Shown: positions 51,781 through 60,608, numbered from the stretch's first letter. The stretch: 64,000 bases of DNA from an uncultured Poribacteria bacterium (GCA_958296125.1 OY282444.1:2947623-3011622); one strand, 5' to 3'. A program made the numbers and translations. The notes: generated by a model from the letters alone, not told the origin.

Positions 51781-53655
51781 TCATGTCTTACGGCTCGCGC
51801 TTGAGGGTTGTCGCCTCTTGGATTGAGGTTGTTTTTTTGTCGATGGGGCATTAATAGGTGTTGCTTCTTCCGTTTCATCAGATTTCCATAATTTGGGTAA
51901 ATACTGTTGTCCGATGGTAAAAATATTGTTGCATAACCAATAGAGAGCCAACCCCGAGGCAAAGTTATAAAGGAAAAAGACAAAGACAAAGGGCATAAAT
52001 TGCATAATTTTTGCTTGCGTATTGTCGGTCACCGGTGTCATACCGCCTGACACCTTCTGTTGTAACCAAGTAGTTAAACCGTTGATGATTGGTAGAAATC
52101 GAACTGCATCTCCAACGAACGGAATTGTAAAGGGAAGGGTGAATAGGACATCGGGGGCGGCCAAATCGTCTATCCATAAAAAGAACGGTTCGCCTCGTAG
52201 TTCAACCGCGGTGCCGAGGAGTGCAAATAGCGCAATGAAGACCGGGATTTGCGGGATCCAAGGAATGCAACCACCAAATGGATTAACGCCATGTTCTTTG
52301 TATAATTGCATCGTCGCCTTATTGAGTTTCTGCGGATCATCTCGATGCTTTTCACGGATTTCCGTAAGTAAAGGTTGGAGTTTCTGCATCGCTTGCATGG
52401 ACTTGTAACCTTTACGGGTCAGCGGGTATGAGACCACCTTTACTAATAAGGTCAGGAGAATAATGGCAATGCCATAATTGTTGATGATGCCATAGAAGAA
52501 ATTCAGGAGCCAAAGCATTACCCAAGCAATATACCAAAAGAAACCAAAGTCGATAATATCAGCAAGTTGGAGGTCCTCTTCTTGAGCTCCCGGTGGCTCG
52601 ATTGTTTTTAGAACTTTGTACTCCTTTGGACCGACATAGATGCGGAATTGGTCTGCCCGGCTTGCGTTGGAATCCAATGAAAATCCGGGGATAATGAGGC
52701 TTGTGGCTTCCGATGGGGCCGTAATAGTCGCTGGTGGCGTTGTTCCATTGTCTAAGAGGGTTTCAAGTTCGTATGTCGCATTAAGCAATCCATCTGGAAT
52801 CATGAGCGCAGCAAAATATTTATTATTCATACCCGCCCATAAGACTGTCTCCGTACTTTGAGAATCATCAAATTTTTTAACAGGTTTGCTAGAGCCACTG
52901 CTCAAGGCTCTGGCTCCCTCGCTCTTCGGATTGTGTCTCCCACGTTTATCATTTTTGCGTTCATGTGCAAGGAGATCTGCATTCATCCCAGGGCCCCAAC
53001 GGAGTTTATAGCCATTACGGTTATCGCTCATTGTATCAAGAGAAATTAAGGGTTGATTGGACAAATTTTGGAAAGTCAATTCAAGGTCAATGTAATAGCT
53101 ATCGTGGTAAAACGTAAATTTCTTAAGAACTTTGAGGGTTTCTCCAATCTGCTTGCTAAATGTAAGAGTAGCTTGCGGGTTCCGATCTGTGAGAACGAGT
53201 TTCATTTTGTCGGCATTCCAAAACGTGTCCATAGCATCGTCTGTCAAGGCCTGATTAAGAAAGTGGACTGACAGGCAGTTTTGGGCTGTTTCTGGAATCA
53301 GGTTAAACAACGGTTCACCCACACCGGATCTGTCTGGATATTCTTTAAGTATCCATTTATGCGCGTAAGCAAATCGTCCCAGTGAAAACATGATATGATA
53401 CTTCCCAGTTTCAACACGAACCGTTTCACTTTCCCTAACCGGTTGCCGGGGGTGCGATGGTGCTTCTATTTGCGATGGTTGAACAGAACTATCAGATGAG
53501 GACATATCTGGTGAGAGGGGTGAGGTGTCCCTTGATTGCTCAGTCGCTTGCTCAGTCGGTTGTGCCGGCTTGGGGAGTTTTCGACTGTAAAACAAACTCC
53601 AACCGAACATCACAGCGACCATGAGCACAAGAGCTAAAACATAACGTTTCTCCAT
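51781..53655 (-). CDS. yidC: Membrane protein insertase YidC
   Basis: 624 residues. The N-terminal helix ALVLMVAVMFGWSLFYS precedes a Pro/Ser-rich linker and the periplasmic P1 beta-sandwich domain (about 80-330). The conserved insertase core has helices beginning IIDFGFFWYIAWVML. YKSMQAMQKLQPLLTEIREKHRDD is the cytoplasmic coiled-coil hairpin, and NPFGGCIPWIPQIPVFIALFALL follows. The P1 domain and N-terminal helix are the Gram-negative architecture. It inserts membrane proteins with or after SecYEG. The position in rnpA-yidD-yidC-jag-mnmE is typical. Confidence 0.96.
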   Translation of the reverse strand: MEKRYVLALVLMVAVMFGWSLFYSRKLPKPAQPTEQATEQSRDTSPLSPDMSSSDSSVQPSQIEAPSHPRQPVRESETVRVETGKYHIMFSLGRFAYAHKWILKEYPDRSGVGEPLFNLIPETAQNCLSVHFLNQALTDDAMDTFWNADKMKLVLTDRNPQATLTFSKQIGETLKVLKKFTFYHDSYYIDLELTFQNLSNQPLISLDTMSDNRNGYKLRWGPGMNADLLAHERKNDKRGRHNPKSEGARALSSGSSKPVKKFDDSQSTETVLWAGMNNKYFAALMIPDGLLNATYELETLLDNGTTPPATITAPSEATSLIIPGFSLDSNASRADQFRIYVGPKEYKVLKTIEPPGAQEEDLQLADIIDFGFFWYIAWVMLWLLNFFYGIINNYGIAIILLTLLVKVVSYPLTRKGYKSMQAMQKLQPLLTEIREKHRDDPQKLNKATMQLYKEHGVNPFGGCIPWIPQIPVFIALFALLGTAVELRGEPFFLWIDDLAAPDVLFTLPFTIPFVGDAVRFLPIINGLTTWLQQKVSGGMTPVTDNTQAKIMQFMPFVFVFFLYNFASGLALYWLCNNIFTIGQQYLPKLWKSDETEEATPINAPSTKKQPQSKRRQPSSASRKT

Positions 53656-53695
53656 TTAAAGAATCTCCTCGTGGCGATTTTCTCGACATAGAATT

Positions 53696-53905
53696 TTACT
53701 TGAGGGGATGGTAGCCCCCGGGGTGATAAGGGTGACACTTGGATAGCCGTTTAAGCGCAAACCACCCTCCTTTCAAAGCTCCATACTTTGTAATTGCTTC
53801 AAGCGCGTATTGAGAGCACGTTGGATAAAACCGGCAGGTTGGTGGAAAAAACGGTGAAATCAGTTTACGATAGCAGTGTATGGCATAAATGAGGGTAATT
53901 TTCAT
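53696..53905 (-). CDS. yidD: Membrane protein insertion efficiency factor YidD
   Basis: About 69 residues from ATG 53905; an upstream TTG at 53926 is possible. The hallmarks are [20 protein letters not shown] with its C-R-F-x-P-T-C-S-x-Y-A core and a final HPGGYHPL. It promotes YidC-dependent insertion. It lies between rnpA and yidC. Confidence 0.94.
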   Translation of the reverse strand: MKITLIYAIHCYRKLISPFFPPTCRFYPTCSQYALEAITKYGALKGGWFALKRLSKCHPYHPGGYHPLK

Positions 53906-53980
53906 GGCACTGACAGAACAACTCAAAGGGCTCAGCCCTGCTAGGCTTATAAAATCTAGCAGGTTTACATACGCGCCGAA

Positions 53981-54331
53981 TCACTCGGTTTTGCAGACCT
54001 TGGCTCGTCGTAGAAGTTGCAAGAATGACGCTTGAACTTGCTGACATTTCACACCGACCGCCGCGGATCTACCAACAGCGACAATATCATATCCTTGATA
54101 TATTTGCTGCTGTGATAGTCTAAAGGATTCCCGGATCAGGCGTTTGAGGCGATTCCGTTTAACACTGTTTCCAACCTTTTTACTGACAGTAATACCCAGA
54201 CGAGTAGAGGATAGAGACTGTCTGAAAACATATATAACCAGATGACGATTCCAGTACTTTTTCCCTTTTTTATACCCCCGTTGAAATTCCCAACGTTGCG
54301 TCAATCTCTCCGGATGAACTTTACGCGCCAT
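53981..54331 (-). CDS. rnpA: Ribonuclease P protein component
   Basis: About 116 residues from ATG 54331. The stop of the preceding lipoprotein gene is immediately upstream (TAATATG), so the two are coupled. The RNR motif is KRNRLKRLIRE, preceded by LGITVSKKVGNSV. It is the protein subunit for tRNA 5' processing. The usual rpmH partner is not upstream. Confidence 0.93.
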   Translation of the reverse strand: MARKVHPERLTQRWEFQRGYKKGKKYWNRHLVIYVFRQSLSSTRLGITVSKKVGNSVKRNRLKRLIRESFRLSQQQIYQGYDIVAVGRSAAVGVKCQQVQASFLQLLRRAKVCKTE

Positions 54332-54332
54332 A

Positions 54333-55076
54333 TTAAAATCTCTGGAGTCGAAGCCGCTGCTCCCACTGCTGTCCATCAATTTTTCCTTGAAGATAGGCAG
54401 TATAATTCTCGACTTGAGCCTCCAAACTCATCTGCGGTGTGCCGTTTTCGTCCTCTGCCATTCCCCGTATCATATCAATTGTATCTGCCTGTGTTTGCGC
54501 CGCATGCACAATCGCAAAAATCATCAGGAACTCTTCCTTGATTGCGCGTTCAGATAAGGCGCGCGGAATAAAGTTGAGCAGCACAACGTTCTGATCGTCC
54601 TTCAGACGACCATTCCTCAACCGCCAATGGACAACCCGAATTTGCTTCTCATCAAAAAGTTGCCGCAATACTTCACCCCGTAGTGAAATTGACACCTTAG
54701 GGGTTGCAACATCAGGGGGTCGATCTACGTCCGGTAAATCTGGAACATCATACGGCACAAAACCGAGCAATGCTGCCGGCGGTTCCCCAACTTCAAAGGT
54801 AATCGCAAGCGGTTCGCTGTGCTCCGGGTGATGGATGACTTCATGAAGCTGTCTTCCAGTGTGCTGCCGGTTCGTTTTTCCCCACCCTTCCATTAGGGCA
54901 AATTCATAGTAATAATCTTCTGGGGCTTGTAGTGCACAAGCCAACAGTAGGAATGGAAAACTCGATATCAAGACATTAGAAATATGCACATGAGCACAGG
55001 AACACAGGAGCGAGGGGACAGAAAAGCATTTGCGAATTTTTGCGAATTTCCTCAATAGATACAATTTAACCTCCAC
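54333..55076 (-). CDS. Predicted lipoprotein upstream of rnpA
   Basis: About 247 residues. A hydrophobic leader ends FPFLLLAC, a lipobox-like Cys; the true start may be one of the later in-frame codons. The soluble part has AITFEVGEPPAALLGFVPYD and VVLLNFIPRALSERAIKEEF, then acidic, helical sequence MRGMAEDENG-like. No family is recognised. The stop touches the rnpA start. It takes the position normally held by rpmH. Confidence 0.6.
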   Translation of the reverse strand: MEVKLYLLRKFAKIRKCFSVPSLLCSCAHVHISNVLISSFPFLLLACALQAPEDYYYEFALMEGWGKTNRQHTGRQLHEVIHHPEHSEPLAITFEVGEPPAALLGFVPYDVPDLPDVDRPPDVATPKVSISLRGEVLRQLFDEKQIRVVHWRLRNGRLKDDQNVVLLNFIPRALSERAIKEEFLMIFAIVHAAQTQADTIDMIRGMAEDENGTPQMSLEAQVENYTAYLQGKIDGQQWEQRLRLQRF

Positions 55077-55158
55077 TGAAATGACATCCGCCGTTTTCGA
55101 CTCGCTTTGTCAATTTCTAGCAAGACGCAGATATTGGGGGCCCGGAGGGCTCATCAAG

Positions 55159-55671
55159 TCAGTTGATGTACAGGTACTTTTTCCAAGATTCATCATAAGA
55201 TCGACCATTGCGGCTCAAGTGCAGATAGGAGATAATCGAGGGTGCCTTGGGCGAACGCTTGGGGAACATACGCGCTTCATGAGGCGTACAATCTCCCTTC
55301 TTGGCGTTACACTTTTTACACGCTGTCGCCACATTTTCCCACACGGTTGTCCCTCCCCTCGAACGAGGTATGACATGATCAATTGTTAGCGTTGATGGTG
55401 GAAAATGTTCATCGCAATATTGGCACGTGTATTGATCTCGAACCAAAACATTCTTACGTGAAAACTTCACAACACAGTGAGGGATATGGACATAATTCAC
55501 CAAACGGATGACTAACGGTATTTTCATCGAAACAGTCGGCGAACGAATTTCGAGATCGGAAACTTCTTCCATGCACGCTACACCCTTGACCAGCATTTTC
55601 ATTGCACGTCTTAGGTTGCAAACGTTGATCGCTTCATAGCTTGCATTTAATACCAGTACATTTGCTTCCAT
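55159..55671 (-). CDS. HNH endonuclease family protein
   Basis: About 170 residues from ATG 55671. The zinc pair CQYC and CKKC flanks LTIDHVIPRSRGGTTVWENV, giving the HNH core (D-H...N...C). The N-terminal part (VLVLNASYEAINVCNLRRAM) is typical of a widespread HNH protein with unknown targets. No restriction or phage genes are nearby, so it may serve housekeeping DNA metabolism. A TTGCAG-18-TACAAT promoter lies at 55726-55755. Confidence 0.87.
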   Translation of the reverse strand: MEANVLVLNASYEAINVCNLRRAMKMLVKGVACMEEVSDLEIRSPTVSMKIPLVIRLVNYVHIPHCVVKFSRKNVLVRDQYTCQYCDEHFPPSTLTIDHVIPRSRGGTTVWENVATACKKCNAKKGDCTPHEARMFPKRSPKAPSIISYLHLSRNGRSYDESWKKYLYIN

Positions 55672-55725
55672 GGTCCCCGCTCCAATCATGAAGCCTAAAT
55701 TCCCGAAGGTATGAAAATTGAACTT

Positions 55726-55755
55726 ATTGTAACACACCTATCTTTGAACCTGCAA
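55726..55755 (-). promoter_or_regulatory. Probable promoter of the HNH gene
   Basis: Minus strand TTGCAG (55750-55755), 18 bases, TACAAT (55726-55731). Confidence 0.45.
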
Positions 55756-55812
55756 GCAAAATATCCATTCTCCATCCCTTGACTACTGGCTTGATCTCAA
55801 GGGGAATTTTCT

Positions 55813-55841
55813 TTGACATACGGAACGTTTGGTGATAAAAT
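55813..55841 (+). promoter_or_regulatory. Sigma-70 type promoter of the VWA gene
   Basis: TTGACA (55813-55818), 17 bases, TAAAAT (55836-55841). The first in-frame ATG region (55829) lies inside it, so translation begins at 55874 or later. Confidence 0.75.
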
Positions 55842-55873
55842 CGCAGCGAGCAAATTGGCGAATGAGGAAATCA

Positions 55874-57112
55874 ATGAATCAGCGAACCCTGTTTACGCCT
55901 CGTCCTTCAAACTTCAGGTTTTACAGAGGGGGTATCATGCTTGACTTTCAACGCTCCAAGCCTCACACGGCCGACCCTACGCCTGACAATCACCGATGGT
56001 TTCCGATGTCCAATCGAGCCCGGGCCAGCCGACGCACACGCTTTGCATGTGTTATCTCCTTGCTGCTGCACCTGATAGCGGTCCTTATGATTAGTATCAA
56101 TTTGCCGCGATGGTATCGACTACCCCCACCGCCGGAGCCGATTGTCGCGGAGTTTATCAAAGTCGAACTTCATTCCCAACGCCTCCATCCTGTAGCTGTC
56201 AAAAAGCCAATCTTTCATGTTAATACCCCCGTCCAACCTCACGCAAATGGTGCCCCTTCCGCATCATCGACATCCCTAAAGGCTTTAATGGTGCAGGTGG
56301 ACCGAGTGAACCAGCCGATTCCGTTGGCATCTAAGCCGCTGAGTACGACAACCCGCTTACTACCCACATCAGATACTCCGCTTGTAGAAGCATCCGAAAA
56401 CGCTTGGCGTTTGCAGGAATCAATTGGCGAGTCTCTGGAAACCGTGGCTGAAATTCCTCAATCAATGTCTACCGAAGTCGGGCGCAACCTTTCGCAAACA
56501 CAAACCCTGCAAACTGACAACGTTGGGATACAACCGCTTGATCGTGAGGCACAGATGGGATCGGTTCTCCAAAAAATCGCCAGCGGCATCGCGAGTGGGG
56601 AAGATTCGCCGACCGTAGATATTGTCTTTTTGTTGGATACCAGTGGCAGTATGGAAGATAACATTCGTGCAGTGGGCAGGCATCTAATTGATATGGTAGA
56701 AATCTTCCGAGCAGAACCGTTGGATTTCACAATGGCAGTGGTACCGTTCAAGTATCTGGCACAGCACTTTCATCAACCAACGAAGGATTATCAGAGGTAT
56801 GAACGCCTCCTAGAAAACATCAAGTGTGGTGGGGCTGAACGGGCGTATAATGCGATTGTCAAATCGATCGCGAGGATAAAATTCCGTCCGGAGGCGCGAC
56901 GACGTTTCATCCTTATCACCGATGCACCCTGCACAGGAACTTATACAATCCAAGAGGTCCTGCAGCGATGCTGGGAGGCAGAAATAACATTAGACATCAT
57001 TGGGGGCGTAACTGATAGAACCGAAGCCGACGATCCACTCAAAGCTGAACGCGAACAAAAGGCGCTAGCGAGAAAAACTGGTGGGTTGTGGTTTCCGATA
57101 CCAGGAAATTAA
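55874..57112 (+). CDS. Membrane-anchored von Willebrand factor A domain protein
   Basis: About 412 residues. The start is set at ATG 55874 (GAGGAAA before it) because the promoter rules out 55829; ATG 55937 with AGAGGGGG is an alternative. One transmembrane helix (FACVISLLLHLIAVLMISI) is followed by Pro-rich PPPPEPIVAEF, reminiscent of TonB. The VWA domain (about 245-410) carries the MIDAS motif DTSGSM and later TDAP. It is probably a periplasmic or surface adhesion/assembly factor. Its stop overlaps the convergent enolase-like gene's stop by a shared TTAA (57109-57112). Confidence 0.8.
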   Translation: MNQRTLFTPRPSNFRFYRGGIMLDFQRSKPHTADPTPDNHRWFPMSNRARASRRTRFACVISLLLHLIAVLMISINLPRWYRLPPPPEPIVAEFIKVELHSQRLHPVAVKKPIFHVNTPVQPHANGAPSASSTSLKALMVQVDRVNQPIPLASKPLSTTTRLLPTSDTPLVEASENAWRLQESIGESLETVAEIPQSMSTEVGRNLSQTQTLQTDNVGIQPLDREAQMGSVLQKIASGIASGEDSPTVDIVFLLDTSGSMEDNIRAVGRHLIDMVEIFRAEPLDFTMAVVPFKYLAQHFHQPTKDYQRYERLLENIKCGGAERAYNAIVKSIARIKFRPEARRRFILITDAPCTGTYTIQEVLQRCWEAEITLDIIGGVTDRTEADDPLKAEREQKALARKTGGLWFPIPGN

Positions 57113-58278
57113 TACTCCCTCAGTCCGCCATCCGGAGCGATGAGCGGGGGGCGCACGTATGGCTGTGGAGGGTAATGTTTGAACGCCTCTTCGTTGAGTT
57201 CAATCCCGATTCCCGGCGTGTCCGGAACGATTAGATAGCCGCCTTCCCGCTTGATCGGCTCTTTGACAAGGTCGCCTTTCGGGGCTTTGTCTTCACCCAA
57301 CGGATACTCTTGCACTGCGAGGTTGTGAATGGCTGCATCGATTTGCACACACGCGGCGGTGAGGACGCAGCTCAACGGATTGTGCGGCACCACACCGACA
57401 TAACTCGCCTCTGCGAGCGTTGCAATTTTCTTGACATTGGTGATGCCCCCGGCGAGTGACAGGTCAGGACGGACGAATGCAGCACCGTTGTGGTTCAGCA
57501 GATCTCGGAACTGGTAAATTGTGTAGAGCCGTTCCCCCATCGCAAGCGGCATAGGAACGCTAGCCGCAACGTACTCCCATGCGTCCATGTTTTCAGGTTC
57601 AATTGGATCCTCGAAAAAGTATAGGTTATATGGCTCAAGTGCGCGTCCCACAGCGATCGCTTCCGCTGGGGTGAGTCGGTTGACGACATCGATCATGACA
57701 TCCACATCCGGCCCCACGGCATCCCGGACCGCTGCGACTCGGTGTTCTGCATTGCGAACCATCGCGGTATAGCTCATGTTTTCCAGACCGCGTCCCTCCT
57801 CGAAATCGGAGACACCGAAATCGCCGAAGGGATACAACCGAACCGCGGTGAACCCCTCTTCAACCCGCGCGGATGCTTGTTCTGCCAATTCTTCGGGCGT
57901 AGTGCCGCCCAGATGCGTATAAAGGCGAACCTTCTCCCGCGTGGGCCCACCGATCAGTTCATAAACTGGTGCCCCAAGGACTTTGCCTTTGATGTCCCAT
58001 AGAGCGATGTCGATTGCACCGATGGCGGACATTATATCTGCGCCGCCACGGAATAAACAGCGACGAAATGTATGCTGCCAGTGGCGTTCAATGTGCAGCG
58101 GGTCTCTGCCGACGAGATATTCGGCGCAATATTCGACCCCTGCGATTGGCACAAATGGTGTGCCGCCGGTGCCGCTAGCGGGATGGAGCTCGCCAACCCC
58201 CGTAATACCTTCATCCGTTCCAACTTTGACGTACATGAATCGGCTCGCTCGAAGTGTCTCAATTTTAGTGATTTTCAC
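57109..58278 (-). CDS. Enolase superfamily enzyme (mandelate racemase/muconate lactonizing type)
   Basis: About 390 residues. The start is placed at GTG 58278 (AAGGAAAGG before it) rather than the upstream TTG at 58302. The N-terminal cap is KITKIETLRASRF. The barrel has metal ligands in VMIDVVNR, FFEDPIEP and MGERL, with candidate base or ligand residues in VRPDLSLAGG and VVPHNPLS. These resemble sugar-acid dehydratases such as galactonate dehydratase. Substrate is unproved. A TTGTCA-17-TAAAAT promoter precedes it (58324-58352). Confidence 0.88.
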   Translation of the reverse strand: MKITKIETLRASRFMYVKVGTDEGITGVGELHPASGTGGTPFVPIAGVEYCAEYLVGRDPLHIERHWQHTFRRCLFRGGADIMSAIGAIDIALWDIKGKVLGAPVYELIGGPTREKVRLYTHLGGTTPEELAEQASARVEEGFTAVRLYPFGDFGVSDFEEGRGLENMSYTAMVRNAEHRVAAVRDAVGPDVDVMIDVVNRLTPAEAIAVGRALEPYNLYFFEDPIEPENMDAWEYVAASVPMPLAMGERLYTIYQFRDLLNHNGAAFVRPDLSLAGGITNVKKIATLAEASYVGVVPHNPLSCVLTAACVQIDAAIHNLAVQEYPLGEDKAPKGDLVKEPIKREGGYLIVPDTPGIGIELNEEAFKHYPPQPYVRPPLIAPDGGLREY

Positions 58279-58323
58279 GGTCTTGCACCTTTCCTTAATC
58301 AATTTTTACCTTGAACCAACTGT

Positions 58324-58352
58324 ATTTTAACGTGATTGGATCTGGATGACAA
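58324..58352 (-). promoter_or_regulatory. Sigma-70 type promoter of the enolase-family gene
   Basis: Minus strand TTGTCA (58347-58352), 17 bases, TAAAAT (58324-58329). Confidence 0.7.
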
Positions 58353-58407
58353 TAACTTTTGCACCTTTCACAGAAATCCTTACAGATGGGGGCTTTAGCC
58401 CGTAAAA

Positions 58408-58481
58408 CCCAAGCATTGTCCGTTCCGCCTGCCTGTCCCGTTCGCGGGGGTCTCGGCACGGACAGACCAGGTATGCTTGGG
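58408..58481. repeat. Inverted-hairpin repeat, left copy
   Basis: The outer stem CCCAAGCAT (58408-58416)/ATGCTTGGG (58473-58481) and inner stem TGTCCGTTCCG/CGGCACGGACA make a long hairpin. Copy 2, in reverse complement, is at 60552-60608 with a shorter loop. Confidence 0.7.
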
Positions 58482-58508
58482 ATATAAGTTTCGCTTTAGT
58501 GTTTTTGC

Positions 58509-58537
58509 TTGATACGGTTGTCAAAATATGTTAAAAT
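58509..58537 (+). promoter_or_regulatory. Sigma-70 type promoter of tnpB
   Basis: TTGATA (58509-58514), 17 bases, TAAAAT (58532-58537). Confidence 0.65.
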
Positions 58538-58631
58538 TCTTTTGTCTTTCGTGGGAGAATCTGATCCCTATCGCACGATAGGGTCTCCCACATCCTATCA
58601 GATGGACTTGAAAGACAGAAAGACAATTCCA

Positions 58632-59786
58632 ATGAAAACCTACAAGTTCAAGATGTATAACCATCCCTGGTCTCGGAACGGACACGGTAACGGGGAGTTG
58701 CACAGAACCATAGACGGTCACGCTCACGTCTGGAATCATTGTGTCGCCCTTCAACGTCGCTACTATGCTATCTATGGTAAATACATCAGCAAATTTAGAT
58801 TGATGAAACACCTCTCTAAACTCAAAAAACTCACTCGTTTTGCCCACTGGAATCCGTTGCCAAGCCAAGCGATTCAGGATGTGGCGGCACGGATAGACAA
58901 AGGTTACAAAAAGATGTTCAAAGACCGTGCCGAGGGCAAAAAGTGTGGCAGACCCCGTTTCAAGTCCCGTCGTAAATATAAGTCTTTCACCTTAACACAG
59001 TCTGGATGGAAACTTTTATCAGATAACCAAATCAGAATAGGAAAACGAATATACCGCTATTTCAAGTCCCGTGAGATACAAGGCACTCCCAAGCGGTGCA
59101 CCGTGAAACGGGATGCCTTAGGCGATATCTATATCTGTGTGCTAACCGACTATGTAGAACCAGACACAATCAGAACTATGACGGGTAACATCGCAGGTTT
59201 TGATTTTGGTCTCAAACGGTATCTCACAGGGTCAAACGGACATGATATAGAATCCCCTCTGTTTTTCAAACGCAGTCTCAACGCTATCAAACGGTTTAAC
59301 CGCAGACACAGCACTAAACGCAAGGGGTCAAAGAATCGGGAACGCGCCCGTTTGGATTTAGCCCGCAAGCACCGCAGACCTGGTCTCGGAACGGACATTG
59401 CTAACCAGCGTGAGGACTTCCATTGGAAGTTGGCACACCAACTCACTGATAAGTATGATGAGATACGCCTTGAAGATTTGAACCTCCAAGGCATGAAAGC
59501 CCTTTGGGGACGCAAGGTTAGCGATTTAGGCTTTGCAGACTTCATCAAAAAACTGGTGTATATCGCTTCCCTTAAAAGTGTTAAAATCACTTTCATCGAC
59601 AGATGGTATCCTTCCAGTAAGACTTGCTCGGTTTGCGGTGCAGTGAATGAATCGTTAAATCTGCGAGATAGAACATGGCAATGTCCGTCTTGCCACACAC
59701 AGTTAGATAGAGACCGCAATGCCGCGGTTAATATCAACCGGGTTGGGGCATCAACCCCTTCAGGAGAGGTCGTAAGTTCCCGATGA
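58632..59786 (+). CDS. tnpB: TnpB RNA-guided nuclease (IS605 OrfB)
   Basis: About 384 residues from ATG 58632; the open frame continues upstream to 58509 but that part overlaps the promoter and hairpin. The RuvC-like site is complete: D in GFDFGLKRYLT, E in IRLEDLNLQG and D in DRDRNAAVNI. The zinc finger CSVCG...CPSCH is intact. TnpB is guided by a reRNA/omega RNA from the element's 3' end to cut the donor site, which keeps the element. All these residues being present suggests recent activity or selection. The gene ends at TGA 59786, before the RE hairpin. Confidence 0.92.
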   Translation: MKTYKFKMYNHPWSRNGHGNGELHRTIDGHAHVWNHCVALQRRYYAIYGKYISKFRLMKHLSKLKKLTRFAHWNPLPSQAIQDVAARIDKGYKKMFKDRAEGKKCGRPRFKSRRKYKSFTLTQSGWKLLSDNQIRIGKRIYRYFKSREIQGTPKRCTVKRDALGDIYICVLTDYVEPDTIRTMTGNIAGFDFGLKRYLTGSNGHDIESPLFFKRSLNAIKRFNRRHSTKRKGSKNRERARLDLARKHRRPGLGTDIANQREDFHWKLAHQLTDKYDEIRLEDLNLQGMKALWGRKVSDLGFADFIKKLVYIASLKSVKITFIDRWYPSSKTCSVCGAVNESLNLRDRTWQCPSCHTQLDRDRNAAVNINRVGASTPSGEVVSSR

Positions 59787-59872
59787 ATCGGGACTAACCT
59801 CGTTGATTGAACAATTCCACGCCTTTGGGACAGGGATAAGAATCCCAATCCTTTAGGGTTGGGAGTATGTCA
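59700..59872 (+). ncRNA. Predicted omega RNA scaffold (tnpB 3' end to right end)
   Basis: By analogy with TnpB systems, the guide RNA scaffold covers the last tnpB codons and the RE, with the guide beginning after 59872. A palindrome TCCCGATgaATCGGGA (59778-59793) and the RE hairpin lie in this stretch. Bounds are inferred, and no transcript data are available. Confidence 0.4.
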
Positions 59873-59886
59873 CCAAATAGAAAAAG

Positions 59887-60531
59887 ATGGGACTTAAAAG
59901 ACATTTCAAGAGCACATTGTTCACAGGAATTCTAACGCTGATACCGTTGGGTGTTACTTTTTTTGTGCTGTCCTTCCTTTTTACAACGATCGATGGCTGG
60001 CTTGCGCCGATAATGGCAGAGGTCTTGGGGGAGAGGTATCGCATCGGTATGGGGGTGCTAGCGACAATCCTGATCGTCTACTTGGTAGGCCTGGTTGTCT
60101 CTAATTTTTTGGGGCAAAAGCTACTTGGGGCGAGCGAGAAAATTTTAACAAAGATTCCGCTTGTGCGAGAGGTCTATGCACCCGTCAAACAGGTGGTGCA
60201 AATGGCTTTAATGCCCTCGGCTGGGAACAAATTCAAGCGAGCAGTAGCGATTAAGACCCCCGGGTCGCCCATGCGTGTCATCGGCTTCGTCACAGGAGCG
60301 TTCCACGAGGAAGGGAATCCCGTCCCCCTCGTTTCTGTTTTTGTCCCAACCAGCCCAAATCCGACAACAGGCGTTTTGCTCTTCTGTGATCCGGAGATTG
60401 TTTATGAAACAAACATGAAAGTTGAAACTGCCATGAAAATGCTGATTTCAGGGGGGATTGTTGCCCCTGACGACTTTATCATTCGGGAGCAAATACAACA
60501 ACAGATCAACAGGGACCGCAAATCTGAATGA
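59887..60531 (+). CDS. DUF502 family membrane protein
   Basis: 214 residues. Two transmembrane helices near the N-terminus (FTGILTLIPLGVTFFVLSFLF and GVLATILIVYLVGLVVSNF) are followed by a conserved cytoplasmic part (IPLVREVYAPVKQVVQMAL, VSVFVPTSPNPTTGVLLF). DUF502 proteins are inner-membrane proteins of unknown function found across bacteria and plants. The tnpB element's end lies 14 bases before its ATG, so its native leader has been displaced. No convincing ribosome binding site remains. Confidence 0.88.
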   Translation: MGLKRHFKSTLFTGILTLIPLGVTFFVLSFLFTTIDGWLAPIMAEVLGERYRIGMGVLATILIVYLVGLVVSNFLGQKLLGASEKILTKIPLVREVYAPVKQVVQMALMPSAGNKFKRAVAIKTPGSPMRVIGFVTGAFHEEGNPVPLVSVFVPTSPNPTTGVLLFCDPEIVYETNMKVETAMKMLISGGIVAPDDFIIREQIQQQINRDRKSE

Positions 60532-60551
60532 AAGAAACTAAAAACAATCTC

Positions 60552-60608
60552 AATGCTTGCCTTGGTCTGTCCGTGCCGAGACCAGGCGGAACGGACAGCG
60601 TTGGGTTT
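60552..60608. repeat. Inverted-hairpin repeat, right copy
   Basis: TGTCCGTGCCG (60568-60578) and CGGAACGGACA (60587-60597) around the loop agaccagg. It is an inverted, shorter-looped relative of 58408-58481. The two flank the tnpB element and the DUF502 gene. Confidence 0.7.

Larger units (their letters stand above)
58540..59872 (+). mobile_element. IS200/IS605-type element with tnpB only
   Basis: The left boundary is approximate. A subterminal hairpin at 58551-58591 pairs GTGGGAGA with TCTCCCAC and CCCTATCG with CGATAGGG, with a 7-base bulge. The right end is set at 59872 because the sequence up to ...gtatgtca is shared with the relic at 2290-2322 and then diverges. A subterminal hairpin CCCAATCC-ttta-GGGTTGGG lies at 59844-59863. 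There is no tnpA, so it would need transposase in trans. Insertion is 14 bases before the DUF502 start codon. Confidence 0.75.

Noticed and set aside
58509-58631. Longer tnpB start at 58509
   Set aside because: It would place the start inside the promoter and the subterminal hairpin; ATG 58632 is the usual family start.
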